A stretch of DNA of 64,000 bases from Bacteroides luti (GTDB lineage Bacteria > Bacteroidota > Bacteroidia > Bacteroidales > Bacteroidaceae). The stretch spans positions 62,001 through 126,000 of the forward strand of contig NZ_FQTV01000007.1 in NCBI RefSeq assembly GCF_900128905.1. Direction: 5' to 3'. The notes beneath the pieces were generated by a model, which saw nothing but the letters and a program-made list of their open reading frames with translations, had not been told where the DNA came from and did not search any database. Made by a program: the position numbers and the translations under genes. Of the stretch, positions 8,822 through 16,295 are shown piece after piece; within the stretch, counting starts at the first letter, position 1, and the number at the start of each line of letters is the position of its first letter.

Positions 8822-9830
8822 TTATATTATTATTTGAGAGTATCTTGTTTTTATTGCCTACCTTCATTAGCAGCATACCAATACCTATCCACATTAGTTC
8901 TCGTACCCTGGTTATTAAACCTGTATATATACCGAAGGCTCCTGTCAATCCTAATTCTCCGGTTGCAATAGCCATTCCTCCTTCTCGTGCTCCCAATTGC
9001 ATGGGCAAGAAGAAAAATAAGTTAGAAAACAACGTTGTAAACGCCATAATGAGAATGCAATTCAGAAAATTAACATCAGGAGTAAGAATCTTTAGAATGA
9101 AAAAAACTTCCAGACTACCGATAATTCTGGTTGTAAATTCCAGGCATAAAGAGGTGTAAAAGGTCTTTTTTCGTTGTTTGTGTAAATCTGCAATCTGGCT
9201 ATCAATTCGTTCTAGAGTTTCTTTCTTTTCTGTTGCAAAGCGGATAGCCCAGTTTTTAAGGAAAGGAATTCTTTTACATAGACAAAGTGCCTTTACTGCC
9301 ATTCCATTTTTGTACCCTTTAACAAAAAAGTAAATAAAAAAAAGGCAAAAAATAGTGGCGAAGATCAGCATAATTCCAGTCGGTATATTTACCGGATAAA
9401 GAATAATAAACAGAAAAATGGATGAAAACCAGAAACAGAAATGTGCAAAGATGTGCATCATTACATATAATATTACGGAAGATGTGGCTTTACTAACTCC
9501 AACGTAGGGGGTTAATTCCATAATTCGGTAAGGTTCGCCTCCCATTAATCCCACTGGAGTAGCATAATTAAGCGCAAAACCTGTAATTGTATATTTATAT
9601 ACTTTTAGAAAGGGTACTTTTCTTGTTCCATCATCATTAATGATCATGTACCAGGAAAGTGCATTTATCATGTAAATAAACACCCATAATAACATTACTA
9701 TCGGAAACCATAATCCTGCTCTTTTTAAATTGCTTAAAAGTTCATCAAACTTCATGTCAAAAGTGGAGAACATAATTACGATAGCAATTATACCAACTAA
9801 AAAGAATATGTTACGATAGTTGTTATTCAC
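8805..9830 (-). CDS. Flippase-like integral membrane protein (LPG-synthase TM / UPF0104 family)
   Basis: A 341-residue membrane protein with about seven to nine hydrophobic helices (for example 6-22, 40-60, 118-150, 155-172, 240-290, 300-325) and family segments YATPVGLMGGEPYRI and FFLPMQLGAREGGMAIATGELGL. These are typical of the transmembrane domain of lysyl-phosphatidylglycerol synthase MprF and AglD-like proteins, some of which flip lipids. The aminoacyl-transfer domain of MprF is absent. It lies between the CDP-alcohol phosphotransferase (11-base gap) and the HAD phosphatase (17-base overlap), so I infer it moves an inositol-lipid intermediate across the inner membrane. Direction and substrate cannot be read from the sequence. 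Confidence 0.88.
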   Translation of the reverse strand: MNNNYRNIFFLVGIIAIVIMFSTFDMKFDELLSNLKRAGLWFPIVMLLWVFIYMINALSWYMIINDDGTRKVPFLKVYKYTITGFALNYATPVGLMGGEPYRIMELTPYVGVSKATSSVILYVMMHIFAHFCFWFSSIFLFIILYPVNIPTGIMLIFATIFCLFFIYFFVKGYKNGMAVKALCLCKRIPFLKNWAIRFATEKKETLERIDSQIADLHKQRKKTFYTSLCLEFTTRIIGSLEVFFILKILTPDVNFLNCILIMAFTTLFSNLFFFLPMQLGAREGGMAIATGELGLTGAFGIYTGLITRVRELMWIGIGMLLMKVGNKNKILSNNNINETIQ

Positions 9831-9841
9831 ACTAAAAGATA

Positions 9842-10750
9842 TTAAGATGTTTTTTTATTTAACATACCACAGAATGATTCATGGCTCATTATCATATATA
9901 CTAGTAAGATATTGAGTACCGTTATTTCGAATACAAAGTAGATCCACGGTTTGTTAATGAGAAGGCTGATAAACAAAGCAATAACTCTGGTGTTGAATGA
10001 TAATATATTGGTGTATTTCATCAATGGCTTGCTTAAAGCTCTAAATTCATCTTTAAAAGTTTGGGGTATATTATCTCCGTATTTTTCTTTTATACTGTTG
10101 AATAGTAACTGAAATTTAGGAGTTAATTTTTCCTGAGAAGCTGTATAATCTTTATAGAAGAATATAAATAATTTTCTGATAAAATCATTTTTCCATGACA
10201 GTGATTTAAATAATTCTTTCTGTTGAGCTGAATTATCGAGTTCGCTTCCGGCTTTTCCTTTTAGGAAAAACAAATGAATATTGCGGTAGTAATCGGCCAT
10301 CGCAGCTTGCTTGCTATGAAAGAATCCAGTAATTGCAGCTAACAACCAAATCCATATTCCCCATTCCGGAGTGAGGCGTAAACAAATGCAGGCGTAAATT
10401 GTAATAAACCAAAAATCACCGCTAACGCCATCAAGAATACGTCCGATTTCGGATTTTTGTCCGGTAAGGCGAGCTAGTTGTCCGTCTGCACTATCATAAG
10501 AATTAGCCCATATTAATAAAAAAATTCCGCAGAGCGTCATCTTAATATCTTCGAAATAAAAAAGAATTCCTGCAGCAACTCCAAGAAATATACTTGCTAC
10601 AGTAACGGTATTTGGAGAAATTCCTAATCGTTTGAAAAATAAAGCCCAACGATATCCTATTGGTCGGTAAAAATGAATATCAATGAATTCTTCGGTATCC
10701 AGCGATTTTAATGAAGCTTCCAGCTCCATTTTTCTAATTTCTTTTTCCAT
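9842..10750 (-). CDS. CDP-alcohol phosphotransferase, probable phosphatidylinositol-phosphate synthase
   Basis: Integral membrane enzyme that probably joins CDP-diacylglycerol and inositol phosphate. The 302-residue protein has the CDP-alcohol phosphotransferase signature NSYDSADGQLARLTGQKSEI followed by GRILDGVSGD (near residues 80-115), within several membrane helices. The normal spacing is DxxDGxxAR-x8-9-GxxxDxxxD; here four residues, not three, separate the last two Asp. A hydrophilic insert (about 160-245) precedes the last two helices. By gene order it corresponds to BT_1523, assigned as the phosphatidylinositol-phosphate synthase. Its start overlaps the preceding nucleotidyltransferase gene by 17 bases. 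Confidence 0.92.
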   Translation of the reverse strand: MEKEIRKMELEASLKSLDTEEFIDIHFYRPIGYRWALFFKRLGISPNTVTVASIFLGVAAGILFYFEDIKMTLCGIFLLIWANSYDSADGQLARLTGQKSEIGRILDGVSGDFWFITIYACICLRLTPEWGIWIWLLAAITGFFHSKQAAMADYYRNIHLFFLKGKAGSELDNSAQQKELFKSLSWKNDFIRKLFIFFYKDYTASQEKLTPKFQLLFNSIKEKYGDNIPQTFKDEFRALSKPLMKYTNILSFNTRVIALFISLLINKPWIYFVFEITVLNILLVYMIMSHESFCGMLNKKTS

Positions 10751-12284
10751 CTTGCATCTTTTTTACTATAAGATCGGCAATAGCTTCTGCTGCTTGGTTG
10801 CTGCATGGTGCAAAGCTGGGCCAGTCATTAAAATCAATAATTCGTATTTCTCCGGTTGAAGAAACAATGCAATCTCCTCCATAAACAGAAAGTCCAAGCT
10901 TATTGGCTGCTTCCTCACAATAACCTTTTAATTCTTCTTCTGAGAAAGGATAGCCTTTTGCTTCTCCATTAATTGCTTCCAGGCCAAATTTACTGTTGAC
11001 CGTAGGGGAGGGGTAGAACCAGTAAAAGAAGTTATTTTCTGCTACACCATATAATTTAATTAAATCTCCTTCCAGATGTTCGTTGGCCACAGCCAATTTA
11101 ATACCTCTGTTATTGAAATCGCATAAAACTGCAGAGGCTTCTTGCTCGTTTTGTACAAAACTAACATCTTCTTTAACCAGTGCATGTCCATCTCCACGTT
11201 TAATCCAGAATGGAAAGCTTGGAACTTCTTGTTCTTCGATATCTTTATTAGTAAAAAGAATCGTGCTAACTGGGGATGGAATATCTGCGGAGAGTAATAA
11301 AGATGTCATTTCTAATCTTCCGGAATTTCGTATACCTTTGGGAGAATTGATAATCAGTGCATCTTCTTGCTCTAGTAAATCAAGAATATCCAGCATCATC
11401 TTGCTACGAGCCATTGTAAAAACTACAGGTGCAAACATTGGCTGATCAATAAAATGACTCTCTGTATATGTGCGTACTCTATAACCGCGTTTTTCAAGAC
11501 TCTCTTTTACTCTACTGAATATTAATGCATCACTTCCAGCCTTATTTGGAGAATATTTGTTTCCTCGATCTATACCGACAATAGGAAAAGGCTCTTTAAG
11601 AAAAGCTTCTGCTTTTGCAATATCTTCTGCATGATCTACATCCAGAATTTTACTAAAAGGATATGCTTTCAGTTTTTTGCCTTCTTCTACTAATGCCCGC
11701 TGAAACTGTCGCATTCTGGTTAACCCTTTATCCATACAATGTTGCAAGGTTTCAAGACAAGACGGAGTAAGGCAGTAAATACCGCCCGAAATATAATTGC
11801 ATTCGGGTGTTTTTGTATCGTAATATCCGGTAATATCAAGTGAATCGTTCGCTGTAATAAATAATGGCTTTTCATCATCAATATAATCTGTTACAGCCAT
11901 AAAACCGTCATCTTCAGATGCTTTGAAGTTTTCTATATATGCAGTAAATTCGGCTTCATTAAATATTGTATCAACAGTAGTTAAACAAAATTTATCGTCT
12001 TTGAGCAGTGGCATCAGTTCAAAAAAACTATGCATTGATCCAGGAGTACTTTTAATAATAATCTCCAGTGGATATTTTTTTTGCAGTTCTGCCAGGTGTT
12101 TCTTTGTCTGCTCGTGCTCGTTGTTGATTATAATAGCAATGGAAGTTGCATCATTCTTCATAAAAATATCTATGAGACGATCAATCATAGCCATGCCATT
12201 AAGAGGAACCAGAGGCTTAGGCTGTTTTATCCCTTCTTGTGCCAGACGGGAACCTTCTCCGGCAGAGATTATAGCAAATTTCAT
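10734..12284 (-). CDS. Nucleotidyltransferase–ATP-grasp fusion protein of the inositol-lipid operon
   Basis: A 516-residue two-domain protein. Residues 1-235 are a sugar-phosphate-type nucleotidyltransferase: AIISAGEGSRLAQEG then KQPKPLVPLNGMAMIDRLID, the GxGxR...PK signature, as in MobA and inositol-phosphate cytidylyltransferases. Residues about 240-516 look like an ATP-grasp domain: LIINSPKGIRNSGRLEMTSLLLSADIPSP, FPFWIKRGDGHALV, and near the end a metal-binding strand EIRIIDFNDWPSFAP. ATP-grasp enzymes include RimK-type ligases and the inositol tris/tetrakisphosphate kinases. Both active-site signatures look intact. It is 16 bases after pdxA and overlaps the CDP-alcohol phosphotransferase gene. 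The reaction is not known to me; activation or further phosphorylation of inositol phosphate is inference. Confidence 0.85.
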   Translation of the reverse strand: MKFAIISAGEGSRLAQEGIKQPKPLVPLNGMAMIDRLIDIFMKNDATSIAIIINNEHEQTKKHLAELQKKYPLEIIIKSTPGSMHSFFELMPLLKDDKFCLTTVDTIFNEAEFTAYIENFKASEDDGFMAVTDYIDDEKPLFITANDSLDITGYYDTKTPECNYISGGIYCLTPSCLETLQHCMDKGLTRMRQFQRALVEEGKKLKAYPFSKILDVDHAEDIAKAEAFLKEPFPIVGIDRGNKYSPNKAGSDALIFSRVKESLEKRGYRVRTYTESHFIDQPMFAPVVFTMARSKMMLDILDLLEQEDALIINSPKGIRNSGRLEMTSLLLSADIPSPVSTILFTNKDIEEQEVPSFPFWIKRGDGHALVKEDVSFVQNEQEASAVLCDFNNRGIKLAVANEHLEGDLIKLYGVAENNFFYWFYPSPTVNSKFGLEAINGEAKGYPFSEEELKGYCEEAANKLGLSVYGGDCIVSSTGEIRIIDFNDWPSFAPCSNQAAEAIADLIVKKMQDGKRN

Positions 12285-12300
12285 AAGTTGTTGTTAATCT

Positions 12301-13401
12301 TTAAATTTCGTCATCAATAGTGTCGAGCTTCAGTTTGTCGCTATCATCACGTTTCTCATAGTACTGCTTTCGAAGAGGATTAGCATGTATTTCCTTATCA
12401 AAACGACGGTTACGGAATACATCAATAGCAACATAAATAGCCTGACGGAAAGAATCTTCTGAAGCCAATCCTTGTCCCGCAATGTCGTAAGCTGTGCCGT
12501 GAGCCGGAGAAGTTCTTATTACAGGAAGTCCTGCTGTATAATTTACACCTTCGTCCATTGCAATACTTTTGAAAGGTGCTAATCCTTGATCATGATACAT
12601 GGCAAGTATTCCGTCAAAATGAGTAAAACTACCGGCTCCCATAAATCCGTCAGCTGGGTAAGGTCCAAAACACTGAATACCTTTCTCGGACATTTCTTTA
12701 ATGGCGGGAATAATAATTTCTTCTTCTTCTTTACCAATCAATCCATTATCTCCCGCATGTGGGTTAAGAGCTAGTACAGCTATTCGAGGATTGTCTATTC
12801 TGAAATCTTGTTTCAAAGATCGATTAAATATTTCTATTTTTTCAATGATCTTTTCCTTAGTAATTGATTTCGCTATATTTGCTACAGGTATATGTCCGGT
12901 AACCAATGCCACACGAAAATCATCCTTCATTAAGATCATTAGCGATTTATTTCCTTCGCCCAATTTATCTTCAAGGTATTCTGTGTGCCCGGGGAAATAG
13001 AAATCTTTTGATTGAATGGTGTTTTTGTTAATGGGTGCAGTAATAATTGCATCAATTAATCCATTTTTATACTCTTCTACAGCTTTTTCTAAAGCTTCAT
13101 ATGCTGCTTTACCTGCTTCTGGGGTAGGTTTGGTAAACTCTACTTTAATTTCATCGTCTGTGCAATTAACAACACTAAGTTTATTATGTGCTGCTTCTGC
13201 AGCTGTATTGATTATACTAAAGTTTGTAGATAAGTCCAATGCTTTGCGATGATATGCCGCAACTTTAGGCGAACCATAAATGATAGGAGTACAAAGTTCA
13301 AGCATTGCCTGATCGGAAAAAGTCTTTAAAATAACTTCATATCCTACACCGTTGATATCCCCTTGGGTAATACCAATACGTATTTTATTATTATCTTCCA
13401 T
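12301..13401 (-). CDS. pdxA: 4-hydroxythreonine-4-phosphate dehydrogenase
   Basis: PdxA oxidises 4-phosphohydroxy-L-threonine in the DXP-dependent pathway to pyridoxal 5'-phosphate. The 366-residue protein opens with IRIGITQGDINGVGYEVILK and contains the conserved segments DAIITAPINKNTIQSKDFYFPGHTEYL, VALVTGHIPVANIAKSITKE, LALNPHAGDNGLIGKEE and AMYHDQGLAPFKSIAMDEGVNYTAGLPVIRTSPAHGTAYDIAG, which carry the metal-binding His residues. It is slightly longer than the E. coli enzyme, as is usual in Bacteroidota. It lies between rlmN (74-base gap) and the inositol-lipid genes (16-base gap), probably in one transcript. Confidence 0.96.
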   Translation of the reverse strand: MEDNNKIRIGITQGDINGVGYEVILKTFSDQAMLELCTPIIYGSPKVAAYHRKALDLSTNFSIINTAAEAAHNKLSVVNCTDDEIKVEFTKPTPEAGKAAYEALEKAVEEYKNGLIDAIITAPINKNTIQSKDFYFPGHTEYLEDKLGEGNKSLMILMKDDFRVALVTGHIPVANIAKSITKEKIIEKIEIFNRSLKQDFRIDNPRIAVLALNPHAGDNGLIGKEEEEIIIPAIKEMSEKGIQCFGPYPADGFMGAGSFTHFDGILAMYHDQGLAPFKSIAMDEGVNYTAGLPVIRTSPAHGTAYDIAGQGLASEDSFRQAIYVAIDVFRNRRFDKEIHANPLRKQYYEKRDDSDKLKLDTIDDEI

Positions 13402-13475
13402 TCTTTAATCTGTGATATTCGTTTTTACTTAAATAGGTAACTAAGGTAAAGTATTAAATTGAAATATTAAAGTTT

Positions 13476-14507
13476 TTAACTGTTTTTCTCTTGTTCCTTT
13501 GCTGTGGATAACATACCACAAGCTGCAAATATATCTTCTCCACGTGATGCACGTATTGTTGTGAAAAGTTCATGTGCTGTAAGATAGTCGCGAAATTTTA
13601 TCATTGTATCCATATCAGCACCATTCAGGTCAACGTTAGGAATCGCATGGAAACGAATAAGATTTATCCTGCAATCCAGTCCTCTTAAAAGCTTTACCAG
13701 TTCTTTTGCATAGATAAGAGAATCGTTTACTCCTTTAAATACAATGTATTCAAAGGAAAGGCGGCGTTGCTTGCTAAAATCGTAATTGCGAAGCAAGTCT
13801 ACCATCTCTGTTATTGAAAAAGCTTTTTCTGCAGGCATCAAATCTGATCGTTGAGCTGGAAGTGGTGAATGAATACTAATGGCTAAATGGCAATTGCTTT
13901 TTTCCAGAAAGTGCCTGAGTCCTTTACGTAAACCAACGGTAGATACTGTTATTCGTTTTGAACTCCATTTATAGCCGTAATCAGAAGTTAAAACTTCTAG
14001 AGCTTTAAGTACTTCATCCAAATTATCGAGAGGCTCTCCCATTCCCATTAGCACTATATTAGTTAGCTTCTCTCTTTCTGGAATAGAATAAATTTGATTA
14101 ATAATTTGGTTAGCATTAAGATTTGCAGTAAAACCTTGCTTGCCAGTCATGCAAAACTTACAATTCATTTTGCAACCAACCTGCGAAGATACACATAGCG
14201 TTGCACGATCATCATCTGGAATATATACTGATTCAATAAAATTATTATCTGGAGTTCTGAATAGGTATTTTATAGTACCGTCTGCAGAACGCATTGCTTC
14301 AATAGGAGCGCTTGCACCAATCTCATATTCTTCATTTAGCTTCTCTCGTTGCTTCAACGAAAGATTCGTCATTTCGTTTATAGAATCTATTCTTTTATCA
14401 TAGATCCATGTTGCTATTTGTTTCGCAGTAAATTTGGGCATTCCCAGATTACGAGTTATATCTTGTAATTCGCTGAGAGTCATCCCTAGGAGTGGTTGCT
14501 TGTTCAT
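13476..14507 (-). CDS. rlmN: 23S rRNA (adenine-2503-C2) / tRNA (adenine-37-C2) methyltransferase RlmN
   Basis: Radical-SAM enzyme that methylates A2503 of 23S rRNA and A37 of some tRNAs. The 343-residue protein has an N-terminal accessory domain (1-90), the radical-SAM cluster motif CKMNCKFCMTGKQG (Cys-x3-Cys-x2-Cys, about 115-122), the SAM segment NIVLMGMGEPLDNLDEVLKALEVLT, ISIHSPLPAQRSDLMP, and the C-terminal FAACGML containing the second catalytic Cys. Length and motifs match full-length RlmN. It is the first gene of the run that continues into pdxA and the inositol-lipid genes. Confidence 0.97.
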   Translation of the reverse strand: MNKQPLLGMTLSELQDITRNLGMPKFTAKQIATWIYDKRIDSINEMTNLSLKQREKLNEEYEIGASAPIEAMRSADGTIKYLFRTPDNNFIESVYIPDDDRATLCVSSQVGCKMNCKFCMTGKQGFTANLNANQIINQIYSIPEREKLTNIVLMGMGEPLDNLDEVLKALEVLTSDYGYKWSSKRITVSTVGLRKGLRHFLEKSNCHLAISIHSPLPAQRSDLMPAEKAFSITEMVDLLRNYDFSKQRRLSFEYIVFKGVNDSLIYAKELVKLLRGLDCRINLIRFHAIPNVDLNGADMDTMIKFRDYLTAHELFTTIRASRGEDIFAACGMLSTAKEQEKNS

Positions 14508-14534
14508 GATGTTTGTTATCTTGAATTTGGGTTA

Positions 14535-14542
14535 CAAAGATA
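14535..14542 (-). promoter_or_regulatory. -7 box upstream of rlmN
   Basis: Minus-strand TATCTTTG fits TAnnTTTG and lies 28 bases before the rlmN ATG. No -33 TTTG is visible at the expected distance. Confidence 0.5.
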
Positions 14543-14602
14543 ATACAATTCATAAATTATTGTATTTAATCCAGATAACCTTTTTTGGTGTGGAATAAAT
14601 AA

Positions 14603-14636
14603 AAAAAGAGAATCTAAACTATTAGATTCTCTTTTT
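14603..14636 (-). terminator. Terminator of the tRNA-Tyr–tRNA-Gly transcript
   Basis: Perfect 15-bp inverted repeat (14603-14617 with 14622-14636, arm AAAAAGAGAATCTAA), loop of four, with an A run from 14601 that gives the minus-strand U tract. It starts 5 bases beyond the tRNA-Gly 3' end. Confidence 0.93.
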
Positions 14637-14641
14637 GATGG

Positions 14642-14714
14642 AGCGGAAGACGGGACTCAAACCCGCGACCCTCAGCTTGGAAGGCTAATGCTCTATCAAC
14701 TGAGCTACTTCCGC
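14642..14714 (-). tRNA. tRNA-Gly (anticodon TCC)
   Basis: On the minus strand a full cloverleaf can be drawn: acceptor GCGGAAG/CTTCCGC, D arm GCTC-AGTTGATA-GAGC, anticodon arm TTAGC-CTTCCAA-GCTGA with anticodon TCC, and T arm GCGGG-TTTGAGT-CCCGT. CCA is not encoded. It lies 13 bases downstream of tRNA-Tyr. Confidence 0.97.
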
Positions 14715-14727
14715 ATTAGAAATTTTG

Positions 14728-14810
14728 TGGGCAAAGATGGATTCGAACCACCGAAGTCGAAAGACAGCAGATTTACAGTCTGCCCCATTTGGCCACTCTG
14801 GTATTTGCCC
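14728..14810 (-). tRNA. tRNA-Tyr (anticodon GTA)
   Basis: Minus-strand cloverleaf with acceptor GGGCAAA/TTTGCCC, the long variable arm expected of bacterial tRNA-Tyr, and anticodon loop CTGTAAA (anticodon GTA). The T loop GGTTCGAATCC is standard. Co-transcribed with tRNA-Gly. Confidence 0.97.
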
Positions 14811-14829
14811 TTTATTTCCGATTGCGATG

Positions 14830-14860
14830 CAAAGGTACAACTATTTTTTTAAACTCCAAA
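14830..14860 (-). promoter_or_regulatory. Promoter of the tRNA-Tyr–tRNA-Gly operon
   Basis: On the minus strand TTTG (14857-14860), 19 bases, then TACCTTTG (14830-14837): an exact fit to the Bacteroides consensus TTTG-N19-21-TAnnTTTG. It is about 20 bases before the mature tRNA-Tyr and overlaps the 3' end of ribH. Confidence 0.85.
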
Positions 14861-15335
14861 TAAAATCGATCATTTTTATTGCAGAAATTGCGCATTCATC
14901 GCCTTTGTTGCCCAATTTGCCACCGCTTCGGTCCTCTGCTTGTTCCATATTATTAGTGGTGATTAGACCGTAAATAACTGGTATATTGAACTTTGCATTT
15001 AATTCTGTAACACCTTGTGTCACTCCCATACAAACATAATCAAAATGTGGAGTATCGCCCTTAATTACGCATCCTAAAATAATAATTGCATCAACTGTGC
15101 CATTTTTTATCATTTGATTGGCTCCAAAAGTTAGTTCGAAACTTCCGGGAACGAATTTTACTATTATATTTTCTTTTTTTGCTCCATGTTTTATTAAGGT
15201 ATTTACTGCTCCGTCAAGAAGAGCACCTGTGATATTACTGTTCCATTCAGAAACAATAATTCCAAATTTCATAGTTTCGGCACTAGGTACAGAATTAAAA
15301 TCGTATTCAGATAAGTTGTGATAAGCTGTTGCCAT
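14841..15335 (-). CDS. ribH: 6,7-dimethyl-8-ribityllumazine synthase
   Basis: RibH catalyses the penultimate step of riboflavin synthesis, joining 5-amino-6-ribitylaminouracil and 3,4-dihydroxybutanone 4-phosphate; the enzyme assembles into pentamers or capsids. The 164-residue protein carries the family motifs [60 protein letters not shown] (with the catalytic His in TPHFDY) and [27 protein letters not shown]. Length is normal for the family. It follows the TPR gene on the same strand, but a terminator lies between them. Confidence 0.97.
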   Translation of the reverse strand: MATAYHNLSEYDFNSVPSAETMKFGIIVSEWNSNITGALLDGAVNTLIKHGAKKENIIVKFVPGSFELTFGANQMIKNGTVDAIIILGCVIKGDTPHFDYVCMGVTQGVTELNAKFNIPVIYGLITTNNMEQAEDRSGGKLGNKGDECAISAIKMIDFIWSLKK

Positions 15336-15363
15336 AATATTTAATTTCTATTTTGTTTTAAAT

Positions 15364-15401
15364 AAAAAAGTAGAGATACTGCGACACAATATCTCTACTT
15401 T
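15364..15401 (-). terminator. Terminator between the TPR gene and ribH
   Basis: Perfect 12-bp inverted repeat AAAGTAGAGATA (15367-15378) with 15390-15401; an A run on its left gives the minus-strand U tract. It is 18 bases after the TPR gene's stop codon. Confidence 0.9.
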
Positions 15402-15419
15402 ATATATAAGGAGTAAATT

Positions 15420-16103
15420 TTATTTTTTCAATGCAGTGGCTCTTTCTATATATTTATCGATATCCATAGCCTGATAAGAATTAAAATATTTATCTTTAAT
15501 GGTATTATATGCTTCAAGAGCATCAGCATATTTTCCTTGTTGCTCCATTATTAAACCAGCTTGCAATAAGTAAATAGGACTTAATGTGTTGTTGTCGGCC
15601 TTCTTAGCAGCATCCTGTAAAGTAGAAACAGCCTTGTCTAATTGATTTAGCTGGGCATAACAGTTTCCTAATGCACCTAAGATGGCAGGAGAAACCATTT
15701 GATCATTACCGTCAAAATCTCCAAGATATTTTTCAGCTTCTTGATATTTTCCTAACTGAGCATAACAGATTCCTGCATATGCTTTAGCTAGATTTGCGGT
15801 TTTTGTGCCACTAAATTCATCAGCAATTTTAATAAATCCTTTGTAACCAATGCTATCACCATTAAGAGCGATTTCATAAGCATCTTGTCCAAAATACTCT
15901 TCTCCCTTGAAAATTGCAATTTCTGCTTTTTCTTCTCTAGGAGCTAAATAAAGATACTTGTAAGCAAAGAATGCAGCAATAATAATTATAACCGCGGCGA
16001 TACCTCCAATAATTCCCTTTTTGTTTTTAACTAAATATGCTTCAGATCTATCAAGCGCATCTCCCACATTTAGTTTCTGTTCATGTTTGTCTTGTTCTGC
16101 CAT
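15420..16103 (-). CDS. Membrane-anchored tetratricopeptide repeat protein
   Basis: A 227-residue protein with a short charged N-terminus (MAEQDKHEQKLNVGDALDRSEAYLVKNKK), one strong transmembrane helix (GIIGGIAAVIIIIAAFFAYKYLYL, about 30-53), then periplasmic TPR units, e.g. TANLAKAYAGICYAQLGKYQEAEKYL (about 100-127), SPAILGALGNCYAQLNQLDKAVSTLQDAA (138-166) and SPIYLLQAGLIMEQQGKYADALEAYNTIKDKY (174-205). The layout resembles YfgM-like ancillary SecYEG/chaperone proteins, but that link is inference. A -7 box TACTTTTG lies on the minus strand at 16150-16157, divergent from recF. It is commonly found beside ribH and recF in Bacteroides. Confidence 0.9.
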   Translation of the reverse strand: MAEQDKHEQKLNVGDALDRSEAYLVKNKKGIIGGIAAVIIIIAAFFAYKYLYLAPREEKAEIAIFKGEEYFGQDAYEIALNGDSIGYKGFIKIADEFSGTKTANLAKAYAGICYAQLGKYQEAEKYLGDFDGNDQMVSPAILGALGNCYAQLNQLDKAVSTLQDAAKKADNNTLSPIYLLQAGLIMEQQGKYADALEAYNTIKDKYFNSYQAMDIDKYIERATALKK

Positions 16104-16149
16104 TTTATTATGATTCTTTTATTATTAACAATTTTACTTATTTGGTGAG

Positions 16150-16157
16150 CAAAAGTA
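16150..16157 (-). promoter_or_regulatory. -7 box of the TPR gene
   Basis: Minus-strand TACTTTTG fits TAnnTTTG, 46 bases before the TPR gene's start codon; no clear -33 box. Confidence 0.5.
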
Positions 16158-16235
16158 GTTTTTTTATATTTATAAATGAAATTTATTGCCATATTTTTTT
16201 CTTTTCTCTTTTTTATATTTCTGGTTTATTTTGTT

Positions 16236-16269
16236 TTTGCTTTTAATCCCAATTTTATTTCTAATTTTG
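16236..16269 (+). promoter_or_regulatory. Promoter of recF
   Basis: TTTG (16236-16239), 22 bases, then TAATTTTG (16262-16269), close to the Bacteroides consensus. The predicted start of transcription, about 16276, is downstream of the ATG at 16176 and so supports the recF start at 16296. Confidence 0.65.
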
Positions 16270-16295
16270 CATTTATAAATAGAAAGATTAGCTAC

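Noticed and set aside
14725..14973. 82-codon plus-strand frame beginning MWAKMDSNHRSRKTADLQSAPFGHSG
   Set aside because: It is the well-known false frame produced by reading the reverse complement of tRNA-Tyr; it continues over the 3' end of ribH.
16176..16295. ATG 16176 as recF start
   Set aside because: The 40 extra residues are hydrophobic, not RecF-like, and would precede the promoter boxes at 16236-16269.
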